Source: Lachnoclostridium sp. UBA6558
GTDB taxonomy: Bacteria > Bacillota > Clostridia > Lachnospirales > Lachnospiraceae
NCBI GenBank assembly: GCA_002434335.1
Contig: DJJW01000044.1
Span: 7,933 to 17,229, forward strand
Reading direction: 5' to 3'
DNA: 9,297 bases
Positions 7,530 through 9,297 of this stretch are shown one piece after another. The notes beneath the pieces are model-generated. The model was not told the origin of the DNA. It saw only the letters and a list, made by a program, of their open reading frames with translations, and did no database searches. Both the position numbers and the translations under genes were made by a program. Positions within the stretch are counted from its first letter, which is position 1; each line of letters opens with the position of its first letter.

Positions 7530-7790
7530 TTATATTGATTGCAAATCCCTTAAGACCCAAAATTTTTGATTAGACTTAGAACTGTCAGTCGAGCTGTTAT
7601 AAAAAGTGATAAAGCTATGTAGGTGGATTGAGAACTTTATACTGCCATTTTGAAAGAGTTTGTCCGCAGTATCTCTGATATTCAGTAGAAGTACAACCAC
7701 ACTAAATATAGAGAATAAATAACTGACTAAAAACGAAAAAACCAGTGACTTGTCACTAGCTTGGATTCGATTGTCCCGTTTGCTTATAAT
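7530..7790 (-). CDS. Possible one-helix membrane protein with ATT start; no methionine
   Basis: A - strand frame is open from a TAA at 7821-7823 to TAA 7530-7532. There is no ATG, GTG or TTG near its beginning, but AAAGGAG (about 7799-7805) sits eight bases before an ATT at 7788-7790, where a start codon would be expected. From there 86 codons give a basic, polar head (ISKRDNRIQASDK), a strongly hydrophobic segment of about 24 residues (LVFSFLVSYLFSIFSVVVLL and onward) and a polar Ser/Asn-rich tail. ATT is a rare genuine start (infC), or an ATG may have mutated. Against it, the hairpin with T6 at 7736-7759 lies inside this frame and looks like a terminator. The protein is not recognised. Confidence 0.33.
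   Translation of the reverse strand: MISKRDNRIQASDKSLVFSFLVSYLFSIFSVVVLLLNIRDTADKLFQNGSIKFSIHLHSFITFYNSSTDSSKSNQKFWVLRDLQSI
7736..7759 (-). terminator. Candidate - strand terminator
   Basis: On the - strand CTAGTGAC/GTCACTGG (forward arms 7752-7759 and 7742-7749, two-base spacer) is followed directly by six T and, after CG, five more. This is a good rho-independent profile for the - strand operon whose last gene stops at 7876. It overlaps the candidate frame at 7530-7790, so the two readings compete. Confidence 0.5.
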
Positions 7791-7812
7791 GAATAAATCT
7801 CCTTTCCATGAA

Positions 7813-7845
7813 ACAAGTAGTTAGCCTTACAGACTAACTACTTGT
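7813..7845. repeat. Perfect 12-base inverted repeat
   Basis: ACAAGTAGTTAG (7813-7824) and CTAACTACTTGT (7834-7845) flank a nine-base spacer. On the - strand it lies 30 bases after the stop of the membrane-anchored beta-domain gene and just before the AAAGGAG of the frame at 7530-7790. There is no T run on either side, so an RNA processing or stabilising hairpin, or an operator, fits better than a classical terminator. Confidence 0.65.
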
Positions 7846-7875
7846 ATATCATATGGGAAGCAAATTACTGTTTTT

Positions 7876-8389
7876 TTAAATGCTTCTTAACTGCGTATTT
7901 GTAACATTCTCGCCATCTTCATTTTCCCATGATGAAATGACCTCAAATTTAGAAGAAGTGCCTATATGTATTACTACGTGTTCCTCAAAACTATTATTGG
8001 GTTCGAGATATTCAAAAGGCATTTTTTCTTTCATAAGAATAATACCGTATTCTGATGGGATTGATACAGTAATTTGTAGGCTTTTTCGCTGCCTGAATTC
8101 CATACTTTTAGTTTATATTTGCCTTTTGAGATATTAATAATCCTTGCTTCAATAAACGCTTTTTTCTTCTTGTGCCTTGATTTTTCCAATTCTTGGGTTT
8201 TAATGCCAAATCATATTCTTTTAGTTTTTGTTCGACTTCTGATAATTGGAGTTGAACTTCAACACTGTTTTTAGAACGTTTTAAAGCAATAAGTGAAACA
8301 ATAAAAGCAGCAATCGGCATAATATATATAGCTATATCTTTAATTAATTCCTTAACAATATCCCACTGGTTTACTATTTCAGGGTTCAT
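7876..8389 (-). pseudogene. Membrane-anchored coiled-coil/beta-domain protein, two frame breaks
   Basis: It begins at ATG 8389 with GAGG seven bases upstream. Frame one gives MNPEIVNQWDIVKELIKD, a transmembrane helix (about 19-36) and a charged coiled coil (about 40-75). At an A run (8198-8201) the sensible frame shifts by one: the next frame reads AFIEARIINISKGKYKLKVW and NSGSEKAY, then a second single-base loss at 8073-8075 leads to ITVSIPSEYG and continues through EYLEPNNSFEEHVVIHIG to TAA 7876-7878. Restoring one A at each site gives 171 residues: N-terminal anchor, coiled coil, and a C-terminal domain with alternating hydrophobic residues typical of a beta sandwich (NSG...A-x-x-ITV). It resembles a widespread uncharacterised family; I know no function. 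The second and third parts have no start signals of their own. It is tightly linked to the zinc-ribbon gene upstream. Confidence 0.7.
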
Positions 8390-8393
8390 ATCA

Positions 8394-8634
8394 TTACCTC
8401 AACTTTTTAAATGCTTTTGCTAACTCTTTCTTAATCTCCTTCATGGCTTCATCTTTTGCGTCTTCAATATTAGCGTTTATTACTGATTGATTTTCTTTCA
8501 GTAATTCAGCCTTTGTTAAAATTTTTCCACAATCAGAACATTTAATTCTAATTGTATCGGCGGTGTCCAACAAATCATCTGTTTTTTCATCTAATATTGT
8601 AAATTGGTCATTCCCACATACTTAAATCCTTCAT
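8394..8634 (-). pseudogene. Small zinc-ribbon protein, frame-broken near its start
   Basis: ATG 8634 has an excellent ribosome binding site (AGGAG, eight-base spacing), but its frame stops after eight codons (MKDLSMWE). A second frame, starting about 8621 and offset by one base, runs 75 codons without a start codon to TAA 8394-8396. It reads VCGNDQFTILDE, then IKCSDCGKILTKAELL, then a long charged helix ending KEIKKELAKAFKKLR. CxxC plus the upstream Cys suggests a zinc ribbon; the expected N-terminal partner cysteine is lost in the damaged stretch (8619-8634). The net change is one extra or two missing bases. The stop lies four bases before the start of the next gene, whose ribosome binding site overlaps this end, so the two form an operon. 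Similar small proteins are common in Bacillota, with no function known to me. Confidence 0.65.
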
Positions 8635-8669
8635 ATGTTTTTCTCCTAAAGAGTTAGTTTATTAGAAAT

Positions 8670-8698
8670 ATTATACAACTATTTAATATTATAAGCAA
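8670..8698 (-). promoter_or_regulatory. Promoter of the - strand zinc-ribbon/beta-domain operon
   Basis: On the - strand TTGCTT (8693-8698), a 17-base spacer and TATAAT (8670-8675). The predicted start near 8662 gives a leader of under 30 bases before ATG 8634. Confidence 0.7.
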
Positions 8699-8703
8699 TT
8701 TAA

Positions 8704-8719
8704 AATTCTTTAGAGAATT
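8704..8719. repeat. Inverted repeat in the divergent promoter region
   Basis: AATTCT (8704-8709) and AGAATT (8714-8719) are separated by four bases. The repeat lies just upstream of the - strand -35 box and about 75 bases before the + strand -10 box, a plausible position for an operator. The arms are short and A/T-rich, so chance is possible. Confidence 0.3.
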
Positions 8720-8791
8720 ATAGCTCTGATGTTGTAATGGGAATTTTTAAAAATATTTTGATATTTACACAGAAACATCTAAAGGAAAATG

Positions 8792-8815
8792 TGATATAAT
8801 GTCTTATCAAGGAGG
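8792..8815 (+). promoter_or_regulatory. Extended -10 promoter and ribosome binding site for the divergent membrane gene
   Basis: TGATATAAT (TG 8792-8793, TATAAT 8795-8800) is a textbook extended -10; the -35 region (about 8772-8777) is poor, as such promoters allow. AAGGAGG (8809-8815) stands seven bases before ATG 8823. The leader would be under 20 bases. Confidence 0.7.
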
Positions 8816-8822
8816 AAGACTC

Positions 8823-9297
8823 ATGTTAGAGATTATTTCAATATGTCTGAATGTAATAACTATTGGTTTGACAATATATGAATTGTTTGGAAAAAAATCT
8901 TCTAATAGTACATATCAATATGTTCAGAATAATATTATTCAACAAATCAATCCTAAATACGATATAACAGTATCGCATTACCCGACTGGTAATATAGATA
9001 ATATTAAACTAAAAAATGCTCGTTGGAAATCAAAGAGAATAACTCAATTTGCCATAGTTTTGATTTATTTATCCATGGCAATAAATTTCGTCAGTTATAT
9101 TAAGGTGAATGCAATTAGTACATTAACGGATATAACGGCAATTGTTTATTTCCCTGTACGAAATACCATGATGCAGTTATCTATAATTTTAGTAATTCTC
9201 TGTATACTTTTTATTCTTCGTGGGTGGAATAAACAACAGTCTGCGATTACTAATTTTGTGAGTATGAAATATTTTTCCTTAAAAATTGTAGCCGATA
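8823..9297 (+). CDS. Membrane protein of unknown function, three predicted helices (3' end outside window)
   Basis: The frame is open from ATG 8823 to the window end, 158 codons, and starts MLEIISICLNVITIGLTIYE behind a strong ribosome binding site. Hydrophobic segments lie at about residues 2-22, 80-100 (ITQFAIVLIYLSMAINFVSY) and 124-141 (QLSIILVILCILFIL). A soluble stretch of about 55 residues after the first helix contains QYVQNNIIQQINPKYD. Codon use is very A/T-rich, like the neighbouring - strand operon and unlike uvrA. I recognise no family. It is transcribed divergently from the zinc-ribbon/beta-domain pair and may belong to the same accessory module; that is inference. Confidence 0.75.
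   Translation, partial: MLEIISICLNVITIGLTIYELFGKKSSNSTYQYVQNNIIQQINPKYDITVSHYPTGNIDNIKLKNARWKSKRITQFAIVLIYLSMAINFVSYIKVNAISTLTDITAIVYFPVRNTMMQLSIILVILCILFILRGWNKQQSAITNFVSMKYFSLKIVAD

Noticed and set aside
7651..7662. AGAGTTTG as a second copy of the guaA end (att repeat)
   Set aside because: Only eight bases match and the rest of the guaA end is absent, so this is expected by chance.
7880..8137. 85-codon + strand frame
   Set aside because: It is antisense to the beta-domain gene, whose frames give a far more protein-like sequence.
8195..8204. Programmed -1 frameshift in the beta-domain gene
   Set aside because: TTA-AAA-CCC is not a canonical slippery heptamer because the P-site codon cannot re-pair, and a second shift downstream would also be needed.
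1..9297. CRISPR array, tRNA or rRNA genes
   Set aside because: No regularly spaced repeats and no tRNA or rRNA signature sequences were seen.

Overview
The window looks like chromosome of a low-G+C Bacillota, probably a Lachnospiraceae/Clostridium cluster XIVa relative. This is inferred from the protein sequences of UvrB, UvrA and GuaA, the AGGAGG-type ribosome binding sites and the A+T-rich spacers; no rRNA or other marker is present to prove it.

Left part (1-6805): housekeeping genes, all on the + strand. They are the 3' half of uvrB, a complete uvrA, a YfbR-type HD-domain 5'-deoxynucleotidase whose ATG directly follows the uvrA stop (TAAATG), a 461-base spacer with a clear terminator and a clear guaA promoter, and guaA. 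UvrA and UvrB are the damage-recognition pair of nucleotide excision repair. The coupled nucleotidase acts on deoxynucleoside monophosphates, and GuaA makes GMP from XMP. guaA is interrupted by a single in-frame TAG at 6323-6325, where relatives have Tyr. Seven codons earlier the conserved SHHNVGG motif reads SHHKVGG. Both differences put a G in the third position of codons that would otherwise end in a pyrimidine.

Middle part (6806-7790): the remains of an integrated mobile element at the 3' end of guaA, a known integration hotspot. It holds a guaA terminator, a short direct repeat, the C-terminal end of a tyrosine recombinase on the - strand (with an extra stop after the catalytic Tyr), a 56-codon - strand reading frame butted against the recombinase fragment, two - strand hairpins that may be terminators, and a methionine-free - strand frame coding for a one-helix membrane protein.

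Right part (7813-9297): accessory genes of unknown function. A - strand pair encodes a small zinc-ribbon protein (frame-broken near its start), then a membrane-anchored protein with a coiled coil and a beta-rich domain (broken by two apparent one-base deletions in short A runs). Divergently, on the + strand, a membrane protein with three predicted helices has a good promoter and ribosome binding site and runs off the window. The divergent promoter region is 8635-8822.

The frame breaks are concentrated between 6300 and 8640, while uvrB, uvrA and the nucleotidase are clean. This fits either decay of an island or local sequence error, and the sequence alone cannot decide. No CRISPR array, rRNA, tRNA or recognised riboswitch was seen.
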